DNA of 64,000 nucleotides from Streptococcus cristatus. Lineage in GTDB: Bacteria; Bacillota; Bacilli; Lactobacillales; Streptococcaceae. Below, one piece after another: positions 16,813 to 24,594 of the stretch (within the stretch, counting starts at the first letter, position 1; the number at the start of each line of letters is the position of its first letter). The notes beneath the pieces are model-generated. The model was not told the origin of the DNA. It did no database searches and was given only the letters and a program-made list of their open reading frames with translations. Position numbers and translations under genes: made by a program. The stretch is taken from assembly GCF_001578775.1 (NCBI RefSeq), contig NZ_KQ969062.1, positions 471,776 to 535,775 on the forward strand. The letters are read 5' to 3'.

Positions 16813-18168
16813 ATGGAAGAACATTACTTAGAGAGTGCTGAATTTTATAACCGTAGATATTCTAGCTTTTCTGTGCGCGTGATTTTACCGACTTTCTTCT
16901 TGTTGATTTTTGTGGTCTTATTCTCCCTATTTGCTAAAAAAGAAATCACTATTACTTCAGGTGCTTCTATTGAGCCTAGCAAGATTCTGGCTAACATCCA
17001 ATCAACCAGTAACAATGCCATTGTCACTAATAATTTGAAGGAAAACAAGATTGTTAAAAAAGGGGATCTTTTAGTTCAGTATAAGTCTGATAGTGAAAAT
17101 ACTCAAAAAGAAACCTTCTCCTCTCAAGTAGAAAGCTTGAAGGAGCAAAAACGTCAATTGGAGCTGCTGCAAGAAAGTCTGAAGACGGGGACTAGCCAGT
17201 TTTCAGGAGAGGATCGCTTCGGCTATGAGCAAGCATTTAATGATTACAAGAATCAAGCTGCGAGTATCCGTAGTAATACTGAGCAGCAAAATTCGACCAT
17301 TGCTTCTCAAAATTCAGCAGCTAGCAATTCACAGGCAGAGCTGGGGAATTTGATCAATGAAACAAATGCCAAATTAGCAGATTACCAGACCCTTAGAAAT
17401 GCTATCCAAAATGGGACAAGTGTCCCTTCGACTAATGCCGGCTATAGCATCTATCAGGCTTATGAGACACAAGCTGCTGCAGATAGTCAAGGTCAGCTAA
17501 AGAGTCAGGTTCTTTCGCAAATTGATAGTCAGATTTCTCAGTTTGAATCAGCTCTTGCAGGTTATCGGGTGCAGTATGCGGGCTCTGGTGCTCAGCAAGC
17601 CTATTCTGGTAGCCTGGATAGCCAGCTTGAGTCTTTGAAAGCTCAGCAGTTGACTAAAGTTGGTCAAGAATTGACGGCCTTGAATCAAAAGATTTTAGAA
17701 GTTGAAAATAATCTCAAGGTGCAAGGTGGTATCACTCAAAAGGGCATGATCACAGCAACTGAAGATGGTATTCTCCATCTAAATCCTGAAACAGCAGGAG
17801 CGAATCTGGTTCCCGAAGGGAAGTTACTCGCTCAGTTGTATCCTGTTTTGACCAAGGAAAAAAAGGTTGTCATCACAACCTATGTGACCTCGAAAGATGT
17901 AGCTAGTCTGAAAAAAGGTGAGACTCTGCGTTTCACTGCAATGGATGGAAATAATAAAGAATTTGTTCTCAAATCTAAAATTTCAAACATTGACAACAAT
18001 GCGACGAAAACGGAAAAAGGCAATTTCTTTAAGGTGGAAGCTGAAATAAGCTTAACGGATGCCCAAGCCAAGAAGATGCGTTATGGTATTGAAGGTCGTG
18101 CGGTAGTCATTACAGGAAGCAAAACCTACTTTGACTATTACTTGGATCAATTCTTGAGAAGAGACTAA
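16813..18168 (+). CDS. comB: ComB/BlpB-type exporter accessory protein
   Basis: This HlyD-type membrane fusion protein works with ComA to move processed peptides across the cell wall side. The N-terminus LESAEFYNRRY is typical of ComB/BlpB. One membrane helix spans about residues 22-42. The biotinyl-lipoyl-like halves (SKILANIQSTSNN and GMITATEDGILHLN) flank a long glutamine- and serine-rich coiled coil at about residues 90-300. The length is 451 residues, against about 449 for pneumococcal ComB. AGAAAGGAG overlaps the end of comA, giving one operon. Two hairpin terminators follow. Confidence 0.87.
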   Translation: MEEHYLESAEFYNRRYSSFSVRVILPTFFLLIFVVLFSLFAKKEITITSGASIEPSKILANIQSTSNNAIVTNNLKENKIVKKGDLLVQYKSDSENTQKETFSSQVESLKEQKRQLELLQESLKTGTSQFSGEDRFGYEQAFNDYKNQAASIRSNTEQQNSTIASQNSAASNSQAELGNLINETNAKLADYQTLRNAIQNGTSVPSTNAGYSIYQAYETQAAADSQGQLKSQVLSQIDSQISQFESALAGYRVQYAGSGAQQAYSGSLDSQLESLKAQQLTKVGQELTALNQKILEVENNLKVQGGITQKGMITATEDGILHLNPETAGANLVPEGKLLAQLYPVLTKEKKVVITTYVTSKDVASLKKGETLRFTAMDGNNKEFVLKSKISNIDNNATKTEKGNFFKVEAEISLTDAQAKKMRYGIEGRAVVITGSKTYFDYYLDQFLRRD

Positions 18169-18218
18169 AGAAAGAATGTTTAATAAGTCTTGATTGAAGT
18201 TCTTATCTCGCAAATATG

Positions 18219-18247
18219 AAAAACCAAAGTACAACCATGGTTTTTAC
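18219..18247 (+). terminator. Hairpin after comB (first)
   Basis: AAAAACCA (18219-18226) pairs with TGGTTTTT (18238-18245). The T5 end lies in the stem, so it is probably a weaker terminator. Confidence 0.5.
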
Positions 18248-18340
18248 AGATCCCTAAAAGATAGAGGAAAAGAGTTTGTTTGTTACCCTCTTGTTGACTA
18301 AATGAGGATCCCGTTTTATTTGGCGATTTATCATACAAAA

Positions 18341-18365
18341 AATCGAAGCCGAAAGGCTTCTTTTT
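18341..18365 (+). terminator. Terminator after comB (second)
   Basis: GAAGCC, a GAAA tetraloop, and GGCTTC (18345-18360) with T5 behind it. Confidence 0.85.
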
Positions 18366-18369
18366 ATAC

Positions 18370-18398
18370 TTGTTTTTTAATGTTCTGTGTGATATTAT
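18370..18398 (+). promoter_or_regulatory. Promoter of the TetR-ABC operon
   Basis: TTGTTT (18370-18375), 17 bases, TATTAT (18393-18398). The start point is expected near 18405. Confidence 0.65.
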
Positions 18399-18413
18399 AT
18401 TTTAAGAAACATA

Positions 18414-18425
18414 TGTTGTGCAACA
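18414..18425. promoter_or_regulatory. Possible TetR operator
   Basis: TGTTG and CAACA flank TG, a 12-bp inverted repeat just downstream of the predicted start point and before the regulator's own ribosome binding site. This is the usual place for autorepression. Confidence 0.5.
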
Positions 18426-18447
18426 ATCGTATCTAAAAGGAGTTTTG

Positions 18448-19026
18448 ATGCCACCTAAAAATAAATTTACTCGTGATGAAATTATCCAAGCAGCTCTAGG
18501 GATTGTCAGGGAAGACGGTTTAGCTGGTTTGACCGCTCGTTCTCTAGCGGAACGATTACAGTCTAGCCCCAAGGTTATTTTCGGTCAGTTTGAAAATATG
18601 GAGGATCTAAGTCATTCGGTTGTTCGGGCGGCTGAATTCGTTTTGGTCCAATATATTCGTTCGGCTTTGGAGCGAGCCAAGCCTTTCAGAGCAGTTGGCA
18701 TGGCCTATATCCTTTTTGCCAGTCAGGAGCCTCAGCTTTTTAAAATTCTCTATCTAAATCCTCACAAGCACCCCATTGAGTCTTTCAAGAACTTTTTACC
18801 TCAGAAAGACCATAGTTATCAGCAGATATTAGAGTCGATTGTGGAGGATTATCCCATGTCCATAGAGAGTGCAGAGTTCGTTTATCAGCATTTATTTATC
18901 TATTCTCATGGTTTGGCTAGCATGATAGCATCGGGTATTTATTCTTTTAGTCAGGAGGAAGTGACAGAGCGCTTAACGCAAGTATTTACTGCCCTCCTAA
19001 AGGAAATGAAAGGAAAGCAAGAATGA
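18448..19026 (+). CDS. TetR-family transcriptional regulator
   Basis: The protein has 192 residues. The N-terminal helix-turn-helix (about residues 8-55: FTRDEIIQAALGIVREDGLAGLTARSLAERL then KVIFGQFENMEDL) is the TetR pattern. The C-terminal ligand domain is not assignable. ATG 18448 has AAAAGGAG 6 bases upstream. An in-frame start at 18418 would lie inside the operator and lacks a ribosome binding site. Its stop overlaps the next ABC ATPase gene by 4 bases, so it very likely controls that transporter and itself. The inducer is unknown. Position next to peptide-export genes raises the possibility of an immunity or peptide-resistance role, which is inference only. Confidence 0.9.
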   Translation: MPPKNKFTRDEIIQAALGIVREDGLAGLTARSLAERLQSSPKVIFGQFENMEDLSHSVVRAAEFVLVQYIRSALERAKPFRAVGMAYILFASQEPQLFKILYLNPHKHPIESFKNFLPQKDHSYQQILESIVEDYPMSIESAEFVYQHLFIYSHGLASMIASGIYSFSQEEVTERLTQVFTALLKEMKGKQE

Positions 19027-19703
19027 TTAGATTAAAGGAAATTCGCAAATCCTACAATGGGAGAGAAGTTTTAAAAGGAATTGATTTGGAGATTGCTGAC
19101 CAAGATTACTTGGTCATTTTGGGAGCTTCTGGATCTGGAAAGTCAACCTTGCTCAACGTTTTATCAGGCCTAGAAAAGCCAGACAGTGGTCATGTGTACT
19201 ACGGTGAGGAAGATCTATCCCAGCAGACAGAAGGTCAATTAACGGCTTTTCGTCGAGCGAAGATTGCCTTTATTTTTCAGCAGTATTTCTTACTTCCAAA
19301 TCTTACAGTGGAGCAAAATGTCAAAATGGGCGCCAACCTAGCAGGCAATCAAGATTATGTCCGTATTTTGGAGGCTTTAGGTTTAGGTGATAAACTTCAG
19401 CATTATCCAAGTCAGCTGTCAGGTGGTGAGCAGCAGCGGGTGGCTATTGCACGAGCCCTAGCTAAAAGACCGCGTGTCCTCTTTTTGGACGAGCCTACTG
19501 GAGCCTTGGACGAAGCAACAGGTCGTCAGATTCTAGCCTATATTTCAAGTCTTCAAGAGGAGCTAGGTTTTACGCTGGTCATGGTGACTCACAATGCAAA
19601 TATTGCTCAGATGGCTAAGACTATTGTCCATATCAATAGCGGTCAGATTCAAAGCTTAGAGAGAAATAGCCAGCCCAAGACGGCCTATGAGATTGGATGG
19701 TAA
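19023..19703 (+). CDS. ABC transporter ATP-binding protein (MacB/LolD-type)
   Basis: The protein has 226 residues. Walker [10 protein letters not shown] is near 36-44, Q-loop [13 protein letters not shown], signature LSGGEQQR near 134, Walker [14 protein letters not shown]. The PTGALD box and length place it with ATPases that pair with FtsX-like permeases and move peptides, lipids or antibiotics. It overlaps the TetR gene (ATGA) and precedes the permease by 3 bases. Confidence 0.93.
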   Translation: MIRLKEIRKSYNGREVLKGIDLEIADQDYLVILGASGSGKSTLLNVLSGLEKPDSGHVYYGEEDLSQQTEGQLTAFRRAKIAFIFQQYFLLPNLTVEQNVKMGANLAGNQDYVRILEALGLGDKLQHYPSQLSGGEQQRVAIARALAKRPRVLFLDEPTGALDEATGRQILAYISSLQEELGFTLVMVTHNANIAQMAKTIVHINSGQIQSLERNSQPKTAYEIGW

Positions 19704-19706
19704 GCT

Positions 19707-20858
19707 ATGTTTTCAATAAAAGATTTGTATAGATTAGTCGTTGTATCAATTATTAGCTTTTGTGCGGTCTTTGTGACCAATCTCTTCCTAAATTTTTATC
19801 TGGATATCCGTTTACTAGATCAAACAAATTGGTTGCCTGAGATTCGAGCTGCTTACGATGCTCAAGTTGCGATTTCTTGGTTGATTGCATCCATTAGCGG
19901 AGCTGTTTTATCCCTAACATCGATACTCCTTCTCTTTTTTTACATTCGGCAATTTATTGACCAGCATAAGCCAGAATTAGGAGTTTTAAAGGCTCTGGGC
20001 TATAAAAACTGGGAAATTGCTCGAAAGTTTTGGATTTTTAGTCTTCCAATTGGCTTGGGAACAGGCGCTGGCTATTTCTCTTCGTTTGTCATGATGCCGC
20101 ATTTTTATCAGTTGCGTAATCAAAGCGGAGTTTTGCCTGAAATTACCATTCGACAACATTGGTCCCTTTTCCTGTTTCTCGTTGTCTTGCCAACTTTAGC
20201 CTTTGCTGCTTTAGCTGTTCTCTACGCTAGTTATTGTCTACGCTTGCCTGCTTTAGACTTGCTCAAGCGGGTCAGACCTAGTCGAAAGTCACCAAAAAGG
20301 AAAACAGTAAAGCAAATAAGGAAAGGCCGCCCCTTTTTAAAAGACCTTTCTGCCAGCCTGCTCTGGTCTAGAAAATTATTAATATTCTTTGTCATTTTCG
20401 GTTCAATGTGCTTTTCAGCTATGATTCAACTATCATTTGGTATGAAAGAATTGACAGATGAAACCATTCAGATCATGATGATGTCAATCGGTACTGTCCT
20501 ATCAGTAGCAATCCTCTATCTGTCGCTGGGAGTACTCCTGCAGGAAAATAAAGAAACCCTAGCTATTATGAAGGTTTTTGGTTATAGCAGAAATGAGTGC
20601 CATAAGAGTTTATTTGCTCCTTATCGTATTCTTGCTTTTTTGGGCTTTGTCTTAGGAACGGGCTATCAATACGGGATTATGCAGCTTTTACTCAGATTGA
20701 TGGAAAAATCAATAGCTCAGAAAGTTGACTATGATTTTGATTTTGGAGTCTGCTTGATGACTTTGCTAGTCTTTGTCTTAGTCTATGAAAGTTTAATCTA
20801 TTTATCCAGTAGAAGGATAGATCAACTGACTATTAAGCAGGTCATGTTGGGAGAATAA
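19707..20858 (+). CDS. FtsX-like ABC transporter permease
   Basis: The protein has 383 residues with about six hydrophobic helices: one at the N-terminus, then FtsX-type clusters near residues 55-85 and 100-125 (LGVLKALGYKNWEIARKFW is the typical FtsX coupling segment), 150-180, and a second cluster after residue 230 containing LAIMKVFGYSRNEC. The two repeated GYKNWE/GYSRNE coupling segments show a duplicated FtsX core. It is the last gene of the TetR-ATPase-permease unit. The dispersed repeat begins directly behind its stop. Confidence 0.85.
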   Translation: MFSIKDLYRLVVVSIISFCAVFVTNLFLNFYLDIRLLDQTNWLPEIRAAYDAQVAISWLIASISGAVLSLTSILLLFFYIRQFIDQHKPELGVLKALGYKNWEIARKFWIFSLPIGLGTGAGYFSSFVMMPHFYQLRNQSGVLPEITIRQHWSLFLFLVVLPTLAFAALAVLYASYCLRLPALDLLKRVRPSRKSPKRKTVKQIRKGRPFLKDLSASLLWSRKLLIFFVIFGSMCFSAMIQLSFGMKELTDETIQIMMMSIGTVLSVAILYLSLGVLLQENKETLAIMKVFGYSRNECHKSLFAPYRILAFLGFVLGTGYQYGIMQLLLRLMEKSIAQKVDYDFDFGVCLMTLLVFVLVYESLIYLSSRRIDQLTIKQVMLGE

Positions 20859-20859
20859 A

Positions 20860-21040
20860 AGAGGCTGGGACAAAAGTCCTAGCCTCTCAATTGTCTTTGG
20901 AATGTCGAGCAAGACGCAGTGGTTGAGTGGGCTCTACTACGCTGATTTCATCAGCTTTTACAGCCCTACTCAACTGTGCGGAGGTGGGACGACGAAATCG
21001 AATTCTAACGAATGACCGATTTCTGTCCCACTCTCTTTTT
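20860..21040 (+). repeat. Dispersed ~180-bp structured repeat, copy 1
   Basis: The copy holds three hairpins: AGAGGCTGGGAC/GTCCTAGCCTCT (20860-20871/20876-20887); a long arm starting TTGAGTGGGCT (20923-20933) paired with AGCCCTACTCAA (20962-20973, bulged T) that encloses GCTGA/TCAGC; and GTGGGAC plus GAAATCG (20984-21000) paired with CGATTTC plus GTCCCAC (21017-21031). Copies at 24180 and, inverted, at 40451 differ at only a few positions. It also supplies the 3' end of the convergent Nudix gene. Confidence 0.93.
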
Positions 21041-21497
21041 TGCTGATGATATGCTGGATGCCTGTTTGGAGGTGCTTGAGGATGTGTGTGATTTCCTTTG
21101 GAAAAACTTTGTAGTTTTCCAAGTCTGTCAGGGGGATCCAGTAGACTTGTTCTTGCTTATGTTGGTAGTCAAATTGCTTGCCGTGAGGCTTCATCAGATA
21201 ATAGAAGCAAATCTCATGACAGTCTAGTCCCTTGAGGACGCCGGTTGAGTTTGAAAATAAATTTTCATGGACAAAAGCCAGCTTTTCAATCTCATACTTT
21301 TGTCCTGTTTCTTCGAAAACTTCTCGCCGGACAGCTTCTTCGGAGGTCTCTCCAAATCTGACCGCCCCTCCCACTGAATAGAAATAGTCTTCGCTAGGAG
21401 AAGATATGACACAGAGGGCTTCCTCCTCAATGATAAGAGCAGCAGCCCGATAGCGAAAGCGCTCCTGTCCTTGCCTATAAGAAATATCCTTTGCCAT
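20970..21497 (-). CDS. Nudix hydrolase with a repeat-derived C-terminus
   Basis: The protein has 175 residues. The Nudix box GAVRFGETSEEAVRREVFEETGQ (residues about 43-65, broken here only by reading) has the Gly, paired Glu and REVFEE residues needed for metal-dependent hydrolysis of nucleoside diphosphate derivatives. The substrate is unknown. AAGGAGG precedes ATG 21497. The last 20 or so codons, from about ESGTEIG to the TGA, are encoded by copy 1 of the dispersed repeat, so the native protein probably ended near HIISKK. A consensus promoter lies upstream. Confidence 0.88.
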   Translation of the reverse strand: MAKDISYRQGQERFRYRAAALIIEEEALCVISSPSEDYFYSVGGAVRFGETSEEAVRREVFEETGQKYEIEKLAFVHENLFSNSTGVLKGLDCHEICFYYLMKPHGKQFDYQHKQEQVYWIPLTDLENYKVFPKEITHILKHLQTGIQHIISKKESGTEIGHSLEFDFVVPPPHS

Positions 21498-21518
21498 AGT
21501 ATCCTCCTTGCGTTTTTT

Positions 21519-21547
21519 AGTTTACTTGATTTAGAGCTTCCTGTCAA
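21519..21547 (-). promoter_or_regulatory. Promoter of the Nudix gene
   Basis: On the minus strand TTGACA (21547-21542), 17 bases, TAAACT (21524-21519). Confidence 0.75.
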
Positions 21548-21583
21548 CACTTTCTGTACCCAGACAGTTCTATTCTTTCTCTC

Positions 21584-21612
21584 TTGCGACAGGCTTTTTT
21601 TCCTGTTAAAAT
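21584..21612 (+). promoter_or_regulatory. Promoter of truA, predicting a leaderless mRNA
   Basis: TTGCGA (21584-21589), 17 bases, TAAAAT (21607-21612) with an extended TGT. Six bases separate the -10 from ATG 21619, so transcription should start at or next to the start codon. No Shine-Dalgarno sequence is possible. Confidence 0.75.
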
Positions 21613-21618
21613 AATGAC

Positions 21619-22368
21619 ATGACTCGTTATAAAGCCCTTATTTCCTACGACGGACATGACTTTGCTGGCTTTCAGCGCCAGCCTCATGCTCGGAGTGTTC
21701 AGGAAGAAATTGAAAAAACCTTAACTCGTATCAACAAAGGCCAGCCCATTGTCATCCACGGAGCTGGTCGGACCGACAGCGGCGTTCATGCGCTTGGGCA
21801 GGTCATTCACTTTGACCTCCCGTCAGCTAGGGATGAAGAAAAGCTACGTTTTGCCTTGGATACCCAGACGCCAGAAGATATTGATGTCATTTCTGTGGAG
21901 GAAGTGACGGAAGATTTCCATGCCCGTTACAAGCCGCACAGTAAGACCTATGAGTTTCTGGTGGATATTGGTCGGCCAAAAAATCCGATGATGCGCCACT
22001 ATGCGACCCACTATCCCTATCCTTTGGAAATTCCTCTGATGGAGCAGGCCATTAAAGCCTTGGAGGGGACACACGATTTTACAGGCTTTACAGCCTCGGG
22101 TACCAGTGTGGAAAATAAGGTTCGTACGATTACAAAGGCCAGTCTGACTTTTGATGCGCAACGCAATTTTCTAGTCTTTACGTTTTCTGGCAATGGCTTT
22201 CTCTATAAACAAATCCGCAACATGGTGGGAACCCTGCTCAAGATTGGAAATAAGCGGATGCCAGTCAACCAAATCGAACGGATTTTAGAAGAAAAGGATC
22301 GGCAGCTAGCTGGGCCAACCGCAGCGCCTAATGGTCTTTACCTAAAGGAGATTATCTATGAAGAATAA
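21619..22368 (+). CDS. truA: tRNA pseudouridine(38-40) synthase TruA
   Basis: TruA isomerises uridines 38-40 in the anticodon arm of many tRNAs. The catalytic Asp is in [14 protein letters not shown] near residue 53. The N-terminus [16 protein letters not shown] and the C-terminal [14 protein letters not shown] are family landmarks. The length is 249 residues. The only sensible start, ATG 21619, has no ribosome binding site and lies 6 bases after a good -10, so translation appears leaderless. It overlaps the next gene by 11 bases and heads an operon of four genes. Confidence 0.96.
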   Translation: MTRYKALISYDGHDFAGFQRQPHARSVQEEIEKTLTRINKGQPIVIHGAGRTDSGVHALGQVIHFDLPSARDEEKLRFALDTQTPEDIDVISVEEVTEDFHARYKPHSKTYEFLVDIGRPKNPMMRHYATHYPYPLEIPLMEQAIKALEGTHDFTGFTASGTSVENKVRTITKASLTFDAQRNFLVFTFSGNGFLYKQIRNMVGTLLKIGNKRMPVNQIERILEEKDRQLAGPTAAPNGLYLKEIIYEE

Positions 22369-23119
22369 GCTGATTTTAGCCCTTTCTGGCAATGATATTT
22401 TTAGTGGTGGTGGTCTTCATGCGGATCTGGCTACTTATACGGTCCATGGCCTGCATGGTTTTGTAGCGGTGACTTGCTTGACCGCTATGACGGATAAGGG
22501 CTTTGAAGTTCTTCCGACCGACGAGCAGGTCTTTGCGCAGCAACTCTCCTCGCTCAAAGATGTGCCGTTTTCGGCAATCAAGTTGGGCTTGTTACCAACG
22601 GTTGCCATTGCAGATCAGGTTCTGGACTTCATCAAAAAGCAAACGGGCATACCAGTCGTGCTAGACCCTGTCCTAGTCTGTAAGGAAACCCACGATGTGG
22701 AAGTCTCTGCCCTCCGAGATGAATTGATCAAATTTTTCCCTTATACGACCATTATCACGCCCAATCTACCAGAAGCGGAGATCCTGACCCAGTCGAAGAT
22801 CAAGAGTCTGGATGACCTCAAGGCTGCGGCTGTGACCCTCCATGAACTGGGAGCTCAAAATGTCGTGATTAAGGGAGGGAATCGTTTCAGTCAAGATCAG
22901 GCCCTTGATTTATTTTACGATGGCAAAGACTTTGTGTTGTTGGAAAGTCCTGTTTTACCAGATAATAATACAGGGGCAGGCTGTACCTTTGCTTCTAGCA
23001 TAGCTAGTCAGCTTTTGGCAGGCCAATCCCCTCTTGAAGCCGTCAACTATTCAAAAGATTTTGTTTACCGCGCTATCCAGCGCTCAGATCAGTATGGAGT
23101 TATTCAATATGAAAAATAA
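22358..23119 (+). CDS. PdxK/ThiD-type vitamin kinase
   Basis: This 253-residue ribokinase-fold enzyme phosphorylates pyridoxine-type vitamers or hydroxymethylpyrimidine. Visible motifs: N-terminal [41 protein letters not shown], and the anion-hole [14 protein letters not shown] with the catalytic Asp. AAGGAG precedes ATG 22358 inside truA. The next gene encodes an ECF S-component and overlaps by 11 bases, so the pair probably imports and traps one vitamin precursor. Pyridoxine and HMP cannot be separated by reading. Confidence 0.88.
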   Translation: MKNKLILALSGNDIFSGGGLHADLATYTVHGLHGFVAVTCLTAMTDKGFEVLPTDEQVFAQQLSSLKDVPFSAIKLGLLPTVAIADQVLDFIKKQTGIPVVLDPVLVCKETHDVEVSALRDELIKFFPYTTIITPNLPEAEILTQSKIKSLDDLKAAAVTLHELGAQNVVIKGGNRFSQDQALDLFYDGKDFVLLESPVLPDNNTGAGCTFASSIASQLLAGQSPLEAVNYSKDFVYRAIQRSDQYGVIQYEK

Positions 23120-23591
23120 TCAGACAAGAAAAATCGCTTTGCTGGCTGTCATTACAGCCCTATCCATTGTTTTGGGGAATTTTTTCAAAATCCCTACGCC
23201 AACTGGTTTTCTAACCTTGCTAGATGCAGGGATTTACTTTACCGCATTTTATTTTGGTCGTAAGGAAGGAGCCTTGGTTGGTGGCTTGTCTGGTCTCTTG
23301 ATTGACTTGGTGGCAGGCTATCCTCAGTGGATGGTCTTTAGCCTCATCTGCCATGGCCTTCAAGGCTACTTTGCTGGCTTCACTGACAAGCAGCGTTACA
23401 TCGGTTTGCTCTTGGCTGGACTTGCCATGGTCGGCGGCTATGCTCTCTTTGGTAGCATTTTGAGTGGACCAGGTGCAGCTATCGCAGCGATTTGGGGCAA
23501 TGTCATGCAAAATATTTTTGGCTTGGTGGTCGGCTATGCCCTTTACAGAGCTTTTCCCCTTGCCTTGAAAAGAGCCCTTCAGCCAGAGTAA
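23109..23591 (+). CDS. ECF transporter S-component for a vitamin precursor
   Basis: From ATG 23109 (GGAG 9 bases before it) the protein has 160 residues and five to six membrane helices. Start candidates further up (23034) have no ribosome binding site. The pattern RKIALLAVITALSIVLGNFFKIPTP at the N-terminus, the glycine-rich GGLSGLLIDLVAGYPQWM loop and the final helix are typical of small ECF substrate-binding subunits, which work with a shared EcfAAT module not in this window. Overlap with the kinase gene points to pyridoxine or hydroxymethylpyrimidine. Confidence 0.85.
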   Translation: MKNNQTRKIALLAVITALSIVLGNFFKIPTPTGFLTLLDAGIYFTAFYFGRKEGALVGGLSGLLIDLVAGYPQWMVFSLICHGLQGYFAGFTDKQRYIGLLLAGLAMVGGYALFGSILSGPGAAIAAIWGNVMQNIFGLVVGYALYRAFPLALKRALQPE

Positions 23592-23603
23592 GTGAGGTCA
23601 AAG

Positions 23604-24167
23604 ATGGATTTAGAGAAGCTTGAAAAGGAAACCAGACAGATTGCCACGGATGTCTTGGACAAGGCAGGTTTGGTCAAGGGAAATATTTTTGTCCTAGGTC
23701 TATCTTCTAGTGAAGTCATGGGGGGAAACATTGGCCAGCATTCCAGCAGGGAAGTCGGTCAGGTCATTGTCAAGACCTTGTTAGATATTCTGCAAGCGCG
23801 GGGGATTTACTTGGCCGTTCAAGGCTGTGAGCACCTCAACCGTGCCTTAGTTGTGGAACGAGAATTGGCAGAAAAGAAAGACCTAGAGATTGTCAATGTC
23901 CTGCCTAGTCTACATGCAGGCGGGAGTGGCCAGCTAGCGGCTTTTGACTATATGCAGGATCCTGTGGAGGTTGAGTTTATCACAGCCCATGCTGGCTTGG
24001 ATGTGGGAGATACGTCAATCGGTATGCATGTCAAGCATGTTCAGGTTCCGATTCGCCCTCAGCTGCGCAGTTTAGGTCAGGCTCACGTTACAGCCCTTGC
24101 CAGTCGTCCCAAGTTGATTGGCGGAGCTAGAGCGTCATATATTGAAGATAGGATTCGGAAATCTTAG
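23604..24167 (+). CDS. DUF436/TIGR01440 family protein (YwlG-like)
   Basis: The protein has 187 residues from ATG 23604 with GAGG 6 bases upstream (a GTG at 23592 is too close to that GAGG). Conserved features are [19 protein letters not shown] near the N-terminus, [14 protein letters not shown], a central [14 protein letters not shown], and [15 protein letters not shown]. The family is widespread in Firmicutes but its biochemical role is unknown to me. It ends the truA-kinase-S-component unit. Repeat copy 2 follows after 12 bases and may act as the terminator. Confidence 0.9.
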   Translation: MDLEKLEKETRQIATDVLDKAGLVKGNIFVLGLSSSEVMGGNIGQHSSREVGQVIVKTLLDILQARGIYLAVQGCEHLNRALVVERELAEKKDLEIVNVLPSLHAGGSGQLAAFDYMQDPVEVEFITAHAGLDVGDTSIGMHVKHVQVPIRPQLRSLGQAHVTALASRPKLIGGARASYIEDRIRKS

Positions 24168-24179
24168 TAGAAGAGGAGA

Positions 24180-24360
24180 AGAGGCTGGGACAAAAGTCCT
24201 AGCCTCTCAATTGTCTTTGGATTGTCGAGCAAGACGCAGTGGTTGAGTGGGCTCTAATACGCTGATTTCATCAGCTTTTACAGCCCTACTCAACTGTGCG
24301 GAGGTGGGACGACGAAATCGAATTCTAACGAATTACCGATTTCTGTCCCACTCTCTTTTC
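24180..24360 (+). repeat. Dispersed ~180-bp structured repeat, copy 2
   Basis: Same orientation as copy 1 and nearly identical. By eye it differs at three internal positions: ATTGTCG for AATGTCG, CTAATAC for CTACTAC, and AATTACC for AATGACC. All three differences lie in single-stranded parts, and the stems are intact. Confidence 0.93.
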
Positions 24361-24529
24361 CCAAATGGTAGACTTTGCTAGTCGATTCTCGTGTTGGCGA
24401 GGGAAATAATCCCACAGTGATAGGAAAATAGTGTCTGCTAAGAGCTGGGGAAATGGTCAAAAAAGAGCAAAAAGTGGCTTGGGTTTTGACTTGTGAAAGG
24501 GGAAAAAGGCGAAAAATAAAAGGTGTCGC

Positions 24530-24557
24530 TTGAAAAAACTGCTACTTATGTTATAAT
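24530..24557 (+). promoter_or_regulatory. Promoter of tig
   Basis: TTGAAA (24530-24535), 16 bases, TATAAT (24552-24557) with an extended TGT. The 24361-24529 stretch before it shows nothing I recognise. Confidence 0.85.
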
Positions 24558-24594
24558 GGATTGTATGCAAAAAATTTGAAGGAGAACTGACAGA

